DNA of 64,000 nt, from assembly GCF_004354985.1 (NCBI RefSeq), contig NZ_SMSK01000013.1, positions 124,001 through 188,000 on the forward strand. Direction: 5' to 3'. The stretch comes from Segetibacter sp. 3557_3. Lineage in GTDB: Bacteria; Bacteroidota; Bacteroidia; Chitinophagales; Chitinophagaceae. Under the pieces are notes generated by a model. That model saw only the letters and a program-made list of their open reading frames with translations. It did not search any database and was not told where the DNA came from. A program made the position numbers and the translations under genes. How positions within the stretch are numbered: the stretch's first letter is position 1; every line of letters begins with the position of its first letter. Below are positions 9,457 to 17,924 of the stretch, one piece after another.

Positions 9457-10200
9457 ATGGAGGAGAAACTTAAAGAACTGGTATCAACTTATATTAATGT
9501 TCCGGGAGAACAGATAACTGCAGATACCGCCATCGATCGTTTGCGGGTTTCCAGCTCTATAGTTCTGCATCGGATGTATGCAAAGCTTGCCGAAAACGGG
9601 TTTAAAGTAGATAATTACTGGAACATCAAAACATTTGGGGGGCTGGTAAAGCTCAATAATGGCCAGGTTGTGAATGGTACTGCTACAAGCCAATCCTTGG
9701 GCGTTGAAACGGTTGATCAAGGTGTTTCATCAGGCATCGACATTGAAGAAATTGACTCTATGCCGGTTGTAGACGATTTCAGGGAAAGCCCGTTTTACAC
9801 CATGAATTTTGCGCCCTCCGAAATCTCCTATTGCATTCTGCAAAGCAATCCTTATGCATCGTTTGCAGGCTTATTCGCATTAAAGGAAGCAATTGTAAAA
9901 TGTGACAACAGGTTTAAGAACCGTGAACTCAACACGATTGTTATTGAACACTCACCCCTGGGCAAACCGGTTTTCAAAGATTTTCAGGTTTCGGTTTCTC
10001 ACACCGGTACTTTTGCAGCAGCAATTGCCTTAAATATAAAGAACGATACTAAGCAGGCCGTACCGGAAAGGATAATAACACCCGCTGTTATACCAGCCCC
10101 TGTTAAGCCTGCTACAAGCTGTGTTGCGTGGCTTGCGCTGCTCATCTCACTTGGCACATTGGTCGCTATTCTTTTATATATTAAGCCTTTTAATTACTAG
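9457..10200 (+). CDS. Membrane-anchored fusion of acyl-carrier-like and holo-ACP-synthase-like domains
   Basis: Residues 1-66 resemble an acyl carrier protein: a helix, INVPGEQITADTAIDRL, then RVSSSIVLH where carriers have DSL; Ser33 is the likely phosphopantetheine site although the Asp before it is Ser. Residues 90-205 resemble AcpS: GIDIEEI with the metal-binding Asp95, ALKEAIVK with Glu144, and VSVSHTGTFAAAIAL. Residues about 222-241 form one hydrophobic span, with a short tail. AcpS transfers 4'-phosphopantetheine from CoA to a carrier serine, so the protein may modify its own carrier. It follows the E2-like gene by 2 bp. A membrane-tethered acyl carrier for glycan modification is my inference. 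Confidence 0.7.
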   Translation: MEEKLKELVSTYINVPGEQITADTAIDRLRVSSSIVLHRMYAKLAENGFKVDNYWNIKTFGGLVKLNNGQVVNGTATSQSLGVETVDQGVSSGIDIEEIDSMPVVDDFRESPFYTMNFAPSEISYCILQSNPYASFAGLFALKEAIVKCDNRFKNRELNTIVIEHSPLGKPVFKDFQVSVSHTGTFAAAIALNIKNDTKQAVPERIITPAVIPAPVKPATSCVAWLALLISLGTLVAILLYIKPFNY

Positions 10201-10219
10201 AGCCAGCACTCCGAAGCTA

Positions 10220-10969
10220 ATGAAGATATCCATCATTACCGCAACGTACAACAGCCAGGCAACTATTGGCGACACCATCCGATCGGTAAATAGCCAGACT
10301 TATAAAAACATCGAGCACATTATTATTGATGGTGCATCTACCGACAATACGTTGAACATTGTTAAGGAACTACACCAGGGACCTGTAGTTTCTGAACGCG
10401 ACAAGGGTATTTACGATGCCATGAATAAAGGTATTGCCATCGCTACCGGCGACGTTATCGGCATAATCAATTCCGACGACTTCCTGGCCAACGATGAGGT
10501 GATAGAAAATGTGGTTAAAACCTTCCAGTCGGAAATATGCGATGTTGTATATGGGGACCTGGTATATGTTGATCCCGTAGATACGGACAAGGTGCTCAGG
10601 AGATGGATCGCCGGAAAGTATGTACCAAGCCAGTTTTTGCAAGGGTGGATGCCTCCTCACCCAACGGTATTTGTGAAAAAGAAGCTCTATTCAAAATATG
10701 GCCACTTCAACCTCGAACTGAAAAGTTCAGCAGATTATGAATTGTTGTTAAGGTTGCTTTTTGTAAATAAGGCTAAAGTGAAGTACCTGCCAGGTGTGCT
10801 TGTACGCATGCGATCAGGAGGGCAGAGCAACCGTTCCTTCCAAAACAGGTTGACGGCGCACAAAGAAGACTACCTCGCCTGGAAAATCAACGGTCTTTCA
10901 CCAAAATGGTATACGCTAATGATGAAGCCGGTTAGAAAAATCAAACAATTCATCGTGATCGACCGCTAG
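10220..10969 (+). CDS. Glycosyltransferase family 2 (WcaE-like)
   Basis: The protein has 249 residues with a compact GT-A fold: MKISIITATYNS at the N-terminus, HIIIDGASTDNT, then SERDKGIYDAMNKGI and IINSDD as the DxD-type metal site. DKGIYDAMNKG is characteristic of the WcaE-like GT2 subgroup found in capsule clusters. The ATG at 10220 begins directly at the conserved strand. The longer frame to 10121 overlaps the ACP/AcpS gene and encodes unrelated sequence. It is probably the last gene of the preceding transcript, since a hairpin lies at 11072. Confidence 0.85.
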   Translation: MKISIITATYNSQATIGDTIRSVNSQTYKNIEHIIIDGASTDNTLNIVKELHQGPVVSERDKGIYDAMNKGIAIATGDVIGIINSDDFLANDEVIENVVKTFQSEICDVVYGDLVYVDPVDTDKVLRRWIAGKYVPSQFLQGWMPPHPTVFVKKKLYSKYGHFNLELKSSADYELLLRLLFVNKAKVKYLPGVLVRMRSGGQSNRSFQNRLTAHKEDYLAWKINGLSPKWYTLMMKPVRKIKQFIVIDR

Positions 10970-11071
10970 ACGGTGCGTTGTACATCAACCTTATAACCGG
11001 CAACCGGGCGCGGGATTACTCCGCGTAATTTTTAACGGCCGTGTTCCTTCCAGTTCAAATCGGTACGCTTT

Positions 11072-11102
11072 GCCCACAGATGATGTGGGCTATTCCTTTT
11101 TA
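11072..11102 (+). terminator. Possible terminator after the first glycosyltransferase block
   Basis: A perfect 7-bp stem (gcccaca 11072-11078, tgtgggc 11084-11090) is followed by a loose T-rich tract. It sits in a 317-bp gap with no gene between the GT2 gene and the Wza-like gene. Confidence 0.4.
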
Positions 11103-11119
11103 TATGGAATGGAAAGCAG

Positions 11120-11180
11120 CCGTAAAGCCCTGCCCGTCCGAATGGATAGCATGGCGGATGTGGCAACGATGTTGAATCGT
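11120..11180 (-). repeat. Dispersed intergenic repeat, copy E
   Basis: On the minus strand this stretch contains aacatcgttgcc (11162-11173) and ttcggacggg (11133-11142), both shared with copies near 42.6 and 54.7 kb. It also shares ccgtaaagccc (11120-11130) with 32450-32460. The same order, cccgtccgaatgg then gtggcaacg, is found at 60540-60575. The small open frame on the minus strand here is made of repeat sequence. Confidence 0.65.
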
Positions 11181-11257
11181 TAATTCCTGCTGGTCCTATC
11201 ATCTTAACACGCGACAGGAGCATATTATTTCAATTTCTCTCTTAATTTCATATACTT

Positions 11258-11265
11258 TAGTTTTG
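11258..11265 (+). promoter_or_regulatory. Bacteroidota-type -7 box upstream of the Wza-like gene
   Basis: TAGTTTTG fits the TAnnTTTG -7 consensus of the Bacteroidota housekeeping sigma factor. It lies 21 bp before the ATG, which would leave a leader of about 15 nt. The -33 region is T-rich but has no clear TTTG. Confidence 0.45.
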
Positions 11266-11286
11266 CGCTCCAATAAATAACCCTTA

Positions 11287-13716
11287 ATGAAAGTTTTTGC
11301 GAGAATTGGATTCCTGTGTGTTGTTTTTTTATGTCTCTTCCAAATCGCCCAAGCCCAGGACATGTTTAAGCTCAAAGATCTGAGCAGGGTTAATGTAGAT
11401 GCTTTAACAGATGAGGAGGTGTTGCGTTACAGGGATCAGTTCAGGGCTTCCGGGATTTCTGAAACCCAGGCCGAACAACTCGCCATACAAAAAGGGCTTC
11501 CATCTTCGGAGCTGTTAAAGCTCAAGGCCCGAATTACCAAACTTGAAAACCTGGGTCCCGGAAAGGTTACCGCACCACCCATAAAAAGGGGAGTCGATAC
11601 CGTTTTGCCGATCCGGGAGCGTCGTGAGGAAGACCAGGACACAGTTAAGAGCCTGATTTTTGGAAGTGAATTGTTTAGAAATAATAACCTTTCTTTTGAG
11701 CCCAACCTCCGGATAGCATCGCCAAGAAACTATACACTCGGGCCCGACGACGAGGTGCTGATAGATGTTTACGGCTACCAGGAGGTAAATTATCGCCTCA
11801 CGGTAAGTCCGGAAGGCACGATTGTAATTCCCTATGTTGGGGTAATCACCGTCTCAGGATCTACTATTGAACAAGCAACCGTTCGCATTAAGGACCGGAT
11901 GAGCAGGAATGGTTACGCCAGCCTGAGGAGCGGGCAGTCGAAGCTGGTAATCAATGTTGGAAAGATCAAGAGCATACGGGTTACTGTTGTTGGAGAGGCC
12001 AAACGTCCGGGTAGTTATACCGTATCGGGGCTTTCGAACATGTTCAATGCGCTTTATGCTGCTGGTGGTATAACGGATCGTGGATCTTTCAGGACCATTC
12101 AACTGGTGAGAAGTGGAAAAGTGATCGACACCCTTGATGCGTACGACTTCTTGCTCCGTGGCGACCTTTCACACAATTCGGGTTTGATGGACCAGGATGT
12201 AATATTAATACCGGTTTCAGAGGCCCTTGTTGAGGTAAGGGGCGAAGTAAAACGTCCGGGCATCTATGAGATTCTTCCAACCGAAAATCTCAATGACCTT
12301 TTTCGTTTTACCGGGGGCTTTGGCAATGAAGCTTATACCGCCGGAATTCATGTTGAGCAGGTAACTGACAAGGAACGCCAACTTCGCGACGTAAGCAAAA
12401 ACGAGTTTGCCACCTTTAATCCTGGCAGGGGTGATATTGTTTATGTCGACAAGATCCTCGACAAGTTCGTCAACCGTGTTACAATCAGGGGGGCCATTAT
12501 GCGCCCCGGCGCTTATGAACTTACACCGGGGCTCACCATAGGTGGTCTTATTCGCAGGGCTGAAGGTTTGCGTGAAGATGCACTTAAAGACCGTATCATT
12601 ATTTTGCGCAGCCGCGAGGATATGACAGTAGAATATATCCCCGTTCAAGTAAACGAGGTACTAGCCGGACGCGAAAATGACCTTCCGCTTCGTAAGGAGG
12701 ATGTGGTCACCATTGCTTCCGTATTTGACTTTAAGGAAAATTATACCGTAACCATACAGGGAGAAGTGAGAAAACCGGGTGTTTACCGGTACGTAGACAG
12801 CGCAACCCTAAAAGATCTGCTGTTTGAAGCGGGCGGACTAACCGACGCCGCGGCACCCCAGCAGATTGAGATTGCCCGCCGCCTGAACTCCGATACCATT
12901 ACTGCGAACGATCAGCGGGTGTCGCAAATTATAGAGGTAGCTTCAGAACGCGACTTACGGGTGAGGGGTAACGAGGTGAAAATTGCACCATGGGATATTG
13001 TAATTGTCCGAACCAAGCTGGGGTATAAACCTCAGGTTACCGTACGGCTGGATGGCGAGGTGCAGTATCCCGGTATCTACGTGCTCCAGACCAAAGACGA
13101 CAGAATTAGTGATATCATTAGCCGGGCAGGTGGCCTTACACCGCAGGCTAATTTACAGGGGGCTTATCTTAGCCGGATAAATGTAAGTGAGCGCGAGAAG
13201 GATGCCAACATCGATCGGGTGAAGAAAGTGCAGGAAATGTCAAGGGATACCACCGATAGCCTGGTCAAACAGGTAACCAAACCTCTGGTAAAAATTGGGC
13301 TCGACCTCGATAAGATATTAAAGGCCCCACACCAGGGAGAGGATATGATGCTTCAGGAAGGTGATGTACTAAATGTAGGTCGGCACACTTTCGAAGTAAA
13401 GATTAACGGAGAAGTTCTTTTCCCAACCCAGGTTGTTTTTAGGCCCGGTGCCGACGTTCGTTATTATATTGACAAGGCCGGAGGCTTCGCCGAAAATGCT
13501 GTGCGAAAACGAACCTACGTGCTGTACGCAAATGGCTATGCAGCAAAAACACGCAAATTTTTGTTTTTTAAAAATTATCCTGAAGTAAAGCCTGGGTCAG
13601 AAATACTCGTTCCGCTAAAACCTGAACGAAAAGGAGGCCTCAGTACAGGTGAGTTAATCGGCCTGACTTCCGGTTTGGCAACAATCCTCACCCTGATCAT
13701 AACCCTTACACGTTAG
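11287..13716 (+). CDS. Wza-like outer-membrane polysaccharide export protein with multiple SLBB domains
   Basis: The protein has 809 residues. A signal peptide (about 1-23, ending AQAQ) is followed by a polysaccharide-export domain near 140-240 (YTLGPDDEVLIDVYG, then GTIVIPYVGVITVSG). At least five SLBB-type repeats follow, recognisable by GEAKRPGSY, GEVKRPGIYE, GAIMRPGAYE, GEVRKPGVYR, GEVQYPGIYV and GEVLFPTQV. A hydrophobic stretch closes the C-terminus. Proteins of this kind form the periplasmic and outer-membrane channel for EPS or capsule. It is longer than E. coli Wza (about 380 residues), as usual in Bacteroidota. It is followed 67 bp later by a Wzz-like gene. Confidence 0.9.
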   Translation: MKVFARIGFLCVVFLCLFQIAQAQDMFKLKDLSRVNVDALTDEEVLRYRDQFRASGISETQAEQLAIQKGLPSSELLKLKARITKLENLGPGKVTAPPIKRGVDTVLPIRERREEDQDTVKSLIFGSELFRNNNLSFEPNLRIASPRNYTLGPDDEVLIDVYGYQEVNYRLTVSPEGTIVIPYVGVITVSGSTIEQATVRIKDRMSRNGYASLRSGQSKLVINVGKIKSIRVTVVGEAKRPGSYTVSGLSNMFNALYAAGGITDRGSFRTIQLVRSGKVIDTLDAYDFLLRGDLSHNSGLMDQDVILIPVSEALVEVRGEVKRPGIYEILPTENLNDLFRFTGGFGNEAYTAGIHVEQVTDKERQLRDVSKNEFATFNPGRGDIVYVDKILDKFVNRVTIRGAIMRPGAYELTPGLTIGGLIRRAEGLREDALKDRIIILRSREDMTVEYIPVQVNEVLAGRENDLPLRKEDVVTIASVFDFKENYTVTIQGEVRKPGVYRYVDSATLKDLLFEAGGLTDAAAPQQIEIARRLNSDTITANDQRVSQIIEVASERDLRVRGNEVKIAPWDIVIVRTKLGYKPQVTVRLDGEVQYPGIYVLQTKDDRISDIISRAGGLTPQANLQGAYLSRINVSEREKDANIDRVKKVQEMSRDTTDSLVKQVTKPLVKIGLDLDKILKAPHQGEDMMLQEGDVLNVGRHTFEVKINGEVLFPTQVVFRPGADVRYYIDKAGGFAENAVRKRTYVLYANGYAAKTRKFLFFKNYPEVKPGSEILVPLKPERKGGLSTGELIGLTSGLATILTLIITLTR

Positions 13717-13783
13717 GCTCGGGCAGGCAAATAATTCCAACAACACATCAAAGCATCTCATCACCAAACAACCAGGAGTACAC

Positions 13784-14833
13784 ATGAGTGAGTCGGGAGA
13801 ACAGGTAACGATGCACGATTTTAAAAACATCCTCAATGGCTGGTTTAGGTACCTGCTATCGAAGTGGCTTATCATCCTGGTTGTCGGGGCTGTATTTGGT
13901 GTTTGCGGTATTCTGTATGCCTGGTATCAGAAGCCACTTTATACGGCTGAATTAACTTTTGCTTCAGAAAACACCAGTGCATCGAGGTTGAGCGGCTACG
14001 CCGGGCTGGCGGCGCAATTTGGCGTTGACCTGTCGTCGGGTGGAGGAACAGTTTTCGAGGGCGAAAACCTCATGGAACTGTTGCGCAGCAAACTCCTTGT
14101 TCAAAAAACGCTATTGAGCCAGGTAACCGTTGATGGAAAGCCGGAACTCCTGGTGAATTATTACATCCGCATAAACAAACTGGACGAAGGCTGGGATAAA
14201 CGACCAGGGCTAAAAGGGTTCCGGTTTACTAGCGATCAAAAACCGGGTAATCGGTTGAGAGACAGCTTGCTTAAAAACTTCAGCCGCGGTATCATTGAGG
14301 GTAGCCTTGTTATTGGAAAGGTGGATAAAAACTTAAACCTGATTTCCATTGCAATGACAGACTACGACGAGTTGTTTGCGAAAATGTTTGTTGAACAGCT
14401 TGCTGACAATGCAATCCAGTACTACATCGATTACAAGGTGCAAAAGTCACGGCAAAATGTAGCGATACTTCAGCGGCAAACCGATTCCATCCGAAGTTTA
14501 CTTACGGGCAACATCGTATCTGTAGCGGTGTCGAACGACTTAAATGTAAACCCGGTAAGGCAGGTGGTGCGGGCAAATGTGCAGCGTAAGCAGGTAGATG
14601 TACAGGTGAACAGCCAGGTTTACGGAGAACTGCTCAAGCAACTGGAGTTCTCAAAAATTACCCTACGCCGCGAAACCCCGTTGATCCAGTTTATAGACCT
14701 GCCAACACTGCCGCTTGATAAGCAAAAGATGGGTAGGTTTAAGGGAATGATGCTATTCGGAATTGTAGGTGCTTCGTTGGCGATATTTATCCTTTTACTC
14801 AGGAGAATGTTTTCTACAAGCCCGGGCCGTTAG
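13784..14833 (+). CDS. Wzz-like chain-length determinant / polysaccharide co-polymerase
   Basis: The protein has 349 residues. A short cytoplasmic N-terminus is followed by a first membrane span (about 27-48), a PLYTAELTF segment typical of Wzz proteins, a long mostly helical periplasmic domain, and a second span near 321-341 preceded by a proline-containing stretch (TLPLDKQKMG). There is no C-terminal tyrosine kinase domain. It pairs with the SLBB exporter upstream and should set polymer length by acting on the Wzy polymerase in the inner membrane. Confidence 0.85.
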   Translation: MSESGEQVTMHDFKNILNGWFRYLLSKWLIILVVGAVFGVCGILYAWYQKPLYTAELTFASENTSASRLSGYAGLAAQFGVDLSSGGGTVFEGENLMELLRSKLLVQKTLLSQVTVDGKPELLVNYYIRINKLDEGWDKRPGLKGFRFTSDQKPGNRLRDSLLKNFSRGIIEGSLVIGKVDKNLNLISIAMTDYDELFAKMFVEQLADNAIQYYIDYKVQKSRQNVAILQRQTDSIRSLLTGNIVSVAVSNDLNVNPVRQVVRANVQRKQVDVQVNSQVYGELLKQLEFSKITLRRETPLIQFIDLPTLPLDKQKMGRFKGMMLFGIVGASLAIFILLLRRMFSTSPGR

Positions 14834-14980
14834 AGCACAGATCCTATTATCTATCTTCGATTATTGCCACTATTTCGTGATCCAGGCGCTTACCACAATG
14901 CCATACAGCAGCGAAACGTAAACACCGTTGCCCAATAAAGATTTTATCTTTCTTTTGCACAAACTTACCGTGTTAACTTA

Positions 14981-15934
14981 ATGCCCTCCAGCGACCATCT
15001 TAATACAGCTGTTCTACTCATCATCTTCAACCGTCCCCGAAATACACAGGAGGTTTTTGACGCAATTGAAAGAATCCGACCTAAACAATTGTTTGTCGCA
15101 GCGGATGGTGCCAGGGAAGGTGTAGTGGGAGAAGCAGAACTCTGCAACGAGGCCAGGAGTATCGCTACCCGGGTTACGTGGCCATGTGAAGTTAAAACCC
15201 TATTCAGGGAAAAAAATCTTGGCTGTAAAAAGGCAGTAAGCGAGGGTATCAGCTGGTTTTTCCAACACGTACCAGAAGGTATCATACTCGAGGATGATTG
15301 TGTTCCCAATCCTACTTTCTTCGGTTTTTGCGAACAAATGCTGTCGTATTATCGGGAAGATAAACGGGTAATGATGGTATGTGGTACCAACTACCTGTCT
15401 GAAGAAGTCATGGCTATAACAGAAGACTCCTACTTTTTTTCTAATTATTACCCGATTTGGGGATGGGCTACCTGGCGACGTGCATGGGAGTTGTATGATC
15501 CTGCAATGAAAGGCTGGGAAAAACATCGCGAAGCAGGTCAGCTCGACTACCTGTTCCCCTACCAGGCAATTGCCCGATATTACCACACTATGTTTGATAT
15601 GATCACCAATGGCTTTGATACCTGGGACATTCAATGGTGGTACACTTGCATTTTCAACCACGGTTTGTCGGTGATTCCAAAGTATAACCTGATTGCTAAC
15701 CGGGGCGAACAAGGCACACATACAGGAACCCAGGGCAGTTTCGCAATCAACATGCCCACTATCGACATCGATTATAACAAACTCAAACATCCGGCTAACG
15801 TAGTTCCATTAAGGCGGGTTAATGAACTTACCTATACGAACTCCCATGCACAGGTTGTGCTGGTTGAAAGCACATGGGTTAAGGTGAAACAAAAAATTAA
15901 AAGTTCCATTAAAAATAAGGTGGTGCCCAAATAG
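14981..15934 (+). CDS. Putative GT-A glycosyltransferase (HlpA-like nucleotide-diphospho-sugar transferase)
   Basis: The protein has 317 residues. The N-terminus reads AVLLIIFNRPRNTQEVFDAI, typical of a family often annotated as hemolytic protein HlpA-like. ILEDDCVPN is the acidic metal-binding motif, and YPIWGWATWRRAW is a conserved tryptophan-rich segment. The family is thought to contain glycosyltransferases because it shares the GT-A core, not because of the haemolysin name. The gene is bracketed by 147-bp and 65-bp gaps and is followed by its own hairpin, so it may be a separate transcription unit within the locus. Confidence 0.75.
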   Translation: MPSSDHLNTAVLLIIFNRPRNTQEVFDAIERIRPKQLFVAADGAREGVVGEAELCNEARSIATRVTWPCEVKTLFREKNLGCKKAVSEGISWFFQHVPEGIILEDDCVPNPTFFGFCEQMLSYYREDKRVMMVCGTNYLSEEVMAITEDSYFFSNYYPIWGWATWRRAWELYDPAMKGWEKHREAGQLDYLFPYQAIARYYHTMFDMITNGFDTWDIQWWYTCIFNHGLSVIPKYNLIANRGEQGTHTGTQGSFAINMPTIDIDYNKLKHPANVVPLRRVNELTYTNSHAQVVLVESTWVKVKQKIKSSIKNKVVPK

Positions 15935-15959
15935 CCATCCCGCTGCCAGATGGCTTTTT
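15933..15959 (+). terminator. Rho-independent terminator
   Basis: A 7-bp stem (agccatc 15933-15939, gatggct 15949-15955) with a 9-nt loop runs directly into TTTTT. It overlaps the stop codon of the upstream glycosyltransferase gene by two bases. Confidence 0.7.
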
Positions 15960-15999
15960 ATCCGGGCGGCATAACGCGTCAATGAAAAGGTAGAAGAGT

Positions 16000-16794
16000 A
16001 TGAATTGTAAAATTTGCAACGGTGTTTCGACAGTTTTGTTTTCTGCCAGGATCTTAAATAAATACGACACCCGGTATTACAAGTGTGGGCGTTGCGAATT
16101 TATTCAAACCGAAGAGCCGCATTGGCTCGAAGAAGCCTATGCTTCTGCAATTACTTCGCTTGACCTCGGTCTTTTATCGCGAAACCTTGTGTTGATCCCG
16201 ATTACATCAGCGCTGATCAACAAAGGATTTGATCCGTCCGGTAAATTTCTAGACTATGGCGGAGGATATGGCGTTTTTACACGCCTGATGCGTGACCAGG
16301 GTTTTGACTATTATCGATACGATATCCATTGTGAAAACCTGTTTGCCAAACATTTTGATATCGCTGATACCCAAGATGGCAGCAAATTTCAGTTGGCTAC
16401 AGCATTCGAAGTTTTTGAGCACCTGGTGGATCCAAAACTGGAATTGGAAAAAATGCTCACAATGACCGACTCTGTTTTCTTTTCTACCGAATTGGCGCCG
16501 GCCGGGGTCAGTGGGAATAAAGATTGGTGGTACTTTATGCCGGAAACCGGTCAGCACATCGCGTTTTATTCGGTTAAGAGTTTAACCTACTTAGCAAGCC
16601 TTTATCAATTGAATTTTTATACCAACGGGTTTAATCTTCATTTACTTACAAAAAAGAAGTTTTCGCCGCTTACCTTCAGGCTGATGACGAAATACAAAGC
16701 TGCGAAGGTGTACAACTGGATTTCTAATCGAAAGAAGTCGTTGTTAATGAAAGATTATCAGCAGGTTTTAAAAAACCTGCAAAAGCAGGATTAA
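16000..16794 (+). CDS. Class I SAM-dependent methyltransferase with N-terminal zinc-binding knuckle
   Basis: The protein has 264 residues. It starts with CKIC and a second pair CGRC near residue 30, a four-cysteine knuckle typical of sugar-modifying Methyltransf_23-type enzymes. The SAM-binding glycine motif is FLDYGGGYGVFTR near 84, and TAFEVFEHLVDP is a typical post-motif acidic segment. It likely methylates a sugar or sugar-linked group of the polymer. It follows a terminator and precedes a GMD-like gene. Confidence 0.8.
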   Translation: MNCKICNGVSTVLFSARILNKYDTRYYKCGRCEFIQTEEPHWLEEAYASAITSLDLGLLSRNLVLIPITSALINKGFDPSGKFLDYGGGYGVFTRLMRDQGFDYYRYDIHCENLFAKHFDIADTQDGSKFQLATAFEVFEHLVDPKLELEKMLTMTDSVFFSTELAPAGVSGNKDWWYFMPETGQHIAFYSVKSLTYLASLYQLNFYTNGFNLHLLTKKKFSPLTFRLMTKYKAAKVYNWISNRKKSLLMKDYQQVLKNLQKQD

Positions 16795-16912
16795 TTCATC
16801 GGTTGCTTGCACCGGGAAAGTTTTTTCCGGAAATTGCCGCCGCTAACATCAGCAATACACCGCTATATATGTTCAACGAATGCTGTCTGACATTAAATTT
16901 CTGCAACAAAGT

Positions 16913-17911
16913 ATGAAGACAGCAATAATTACGGGTATCACGGGGCAGGATGGAGCATACCTTGCAAAACTGCTTCTTGAAAAAGGGTATAAAGTCATTG
17001 GTGTTACGCGTAATATCAGCAAGATCAGCAACTTCAGGTTTCAATACCTGAATATCGCTAATGCAGTACAGATCGTTGAATACGATCTAATGGACCTCTC
17101 CAGCGTTATTAAATTGATCCGTGAGTATAAGCCTGACGAATTTTACAACCTTGCTGCCCAAAGTTCAGTCGGGCAGTCTTTTGCTCAGCCAATCGGCACC
17201 TTACACTTCAACATTATATCCGTTCTGAATATACTGGAAGGCATCAGGTTGATGAATCCCTCCACCCGCTTCTACCAGGCTTCCAGCAGCGAAATGTTTG
17301 GTAAGGTGGCGAACCTCCCTGTTACCTTACAAACCCAGATGCATCCGCTAAGTCCCTATGCCATTTCCAAAGCATCGGCGCATTGGATCGTAGTAAACTA
17401 CCGCGAAGCATACGGCATTTTTGCATGTAACGGAATACTCTTTAATCATGAATCATTCCTTCGCGAAGGCAACTTTTTCGTAAAGAAAGTAATCCGGGAA
17501 AGCATTTTGAACCGGAATAATCCCGGCTGGAAGTTGCAGGTAGGCAACCTTAATGTAAAACGGGACTTTGGGTACTCCCCGAAATTTGTAGAGGCGATGT
17601 GGCTCATCATCCAGCAGGAAAAGCCACGCGACCTTATCATTTGTTCAGGAAAAAGCATACTCTTGCACAACATTGTTGAGCACATTTTCTCAAGGCTGAA
17701 CCTTGATATTAAAACCCAGCTCCTGATCGACGAGAAGTTATTTCGCCCTGTGGATATCGAGGATATCTATGGCGATAATACCGAATCAAAAGCAGTTCTG
17801 AACTGGGATTATGATCTCGACTTTATGGATGTATTGGACTTACTGATAGAAGAAGAACGCAGGTTTTTGGAATCGTCCGGGTCTCAATGGAACCCAGGTA
17901 ATAAAAACTAA
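16913..17911 (+). CDS. Divergent GDP-mannose 4,6-dehydratase-like SDR
   Basis: The protein has 332 residues. The N-terminus ([20 protein letters not shown]) is nearly the same as that of the canonical gmd at 25.3 kb. The SDR pair is YAISK. The catalytic Thr of GMD (QASTSE) is Ser here (QASSSE). The substrate loop [13 protein letters not shown] is replaced by ESFLREGNFFVKK, and the RRSS NADP-contact segment is missing. These changes suggest a different nucleotide sugar or a different reaction. The start at 16913 matches the family; the frame to 16880 adds only 11 unrelated residues. The gene is 13 bp upstream of a GT4 gene. Confidence 0.75.
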   Translation: MKTAIITGITGQDGAYLAKLLLEKGYKVIGVTRNISKISNFRFQYLNIANAVQIVEYDLMDLSSVIKLIREYKPDEFYNLAAQSSVGQSFAQPIGTLHFNIISVLNILEGIRLMNPSTRFYQASSSEMFGKVANLPVTLQTQMHPLSPYAISKASAHWIVVNYREAYGIFACNGILFNHESFLREGNFFVKKVIRESILNRNNPGWKLQVGNLNVKRDFGYSPKFVEAMWLIIQQEKPRDLIICSGKSILLHNIVEHIFSRLNLDIKTQLLIDEKLFRPVDIEDIYGDNTESKAVLNWDYDLDFMDVLDLLIEEERRFLESSGSQWNPGNKN

Positions 17912-17924
17912 AGGAAAGGAACAT

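Noticed and set aside
11032-11223. Minus-strand open frame of 63 codons
   Set aside because: It consists of repeat copy E and a hairpin, so the openness is a by-product.
14845-14975. Minus-strand reading frame of about 30 codons ending in a hydrophobic stretch
   Set aside because: Only a TTG could start it, and it is too short to separate from chance.
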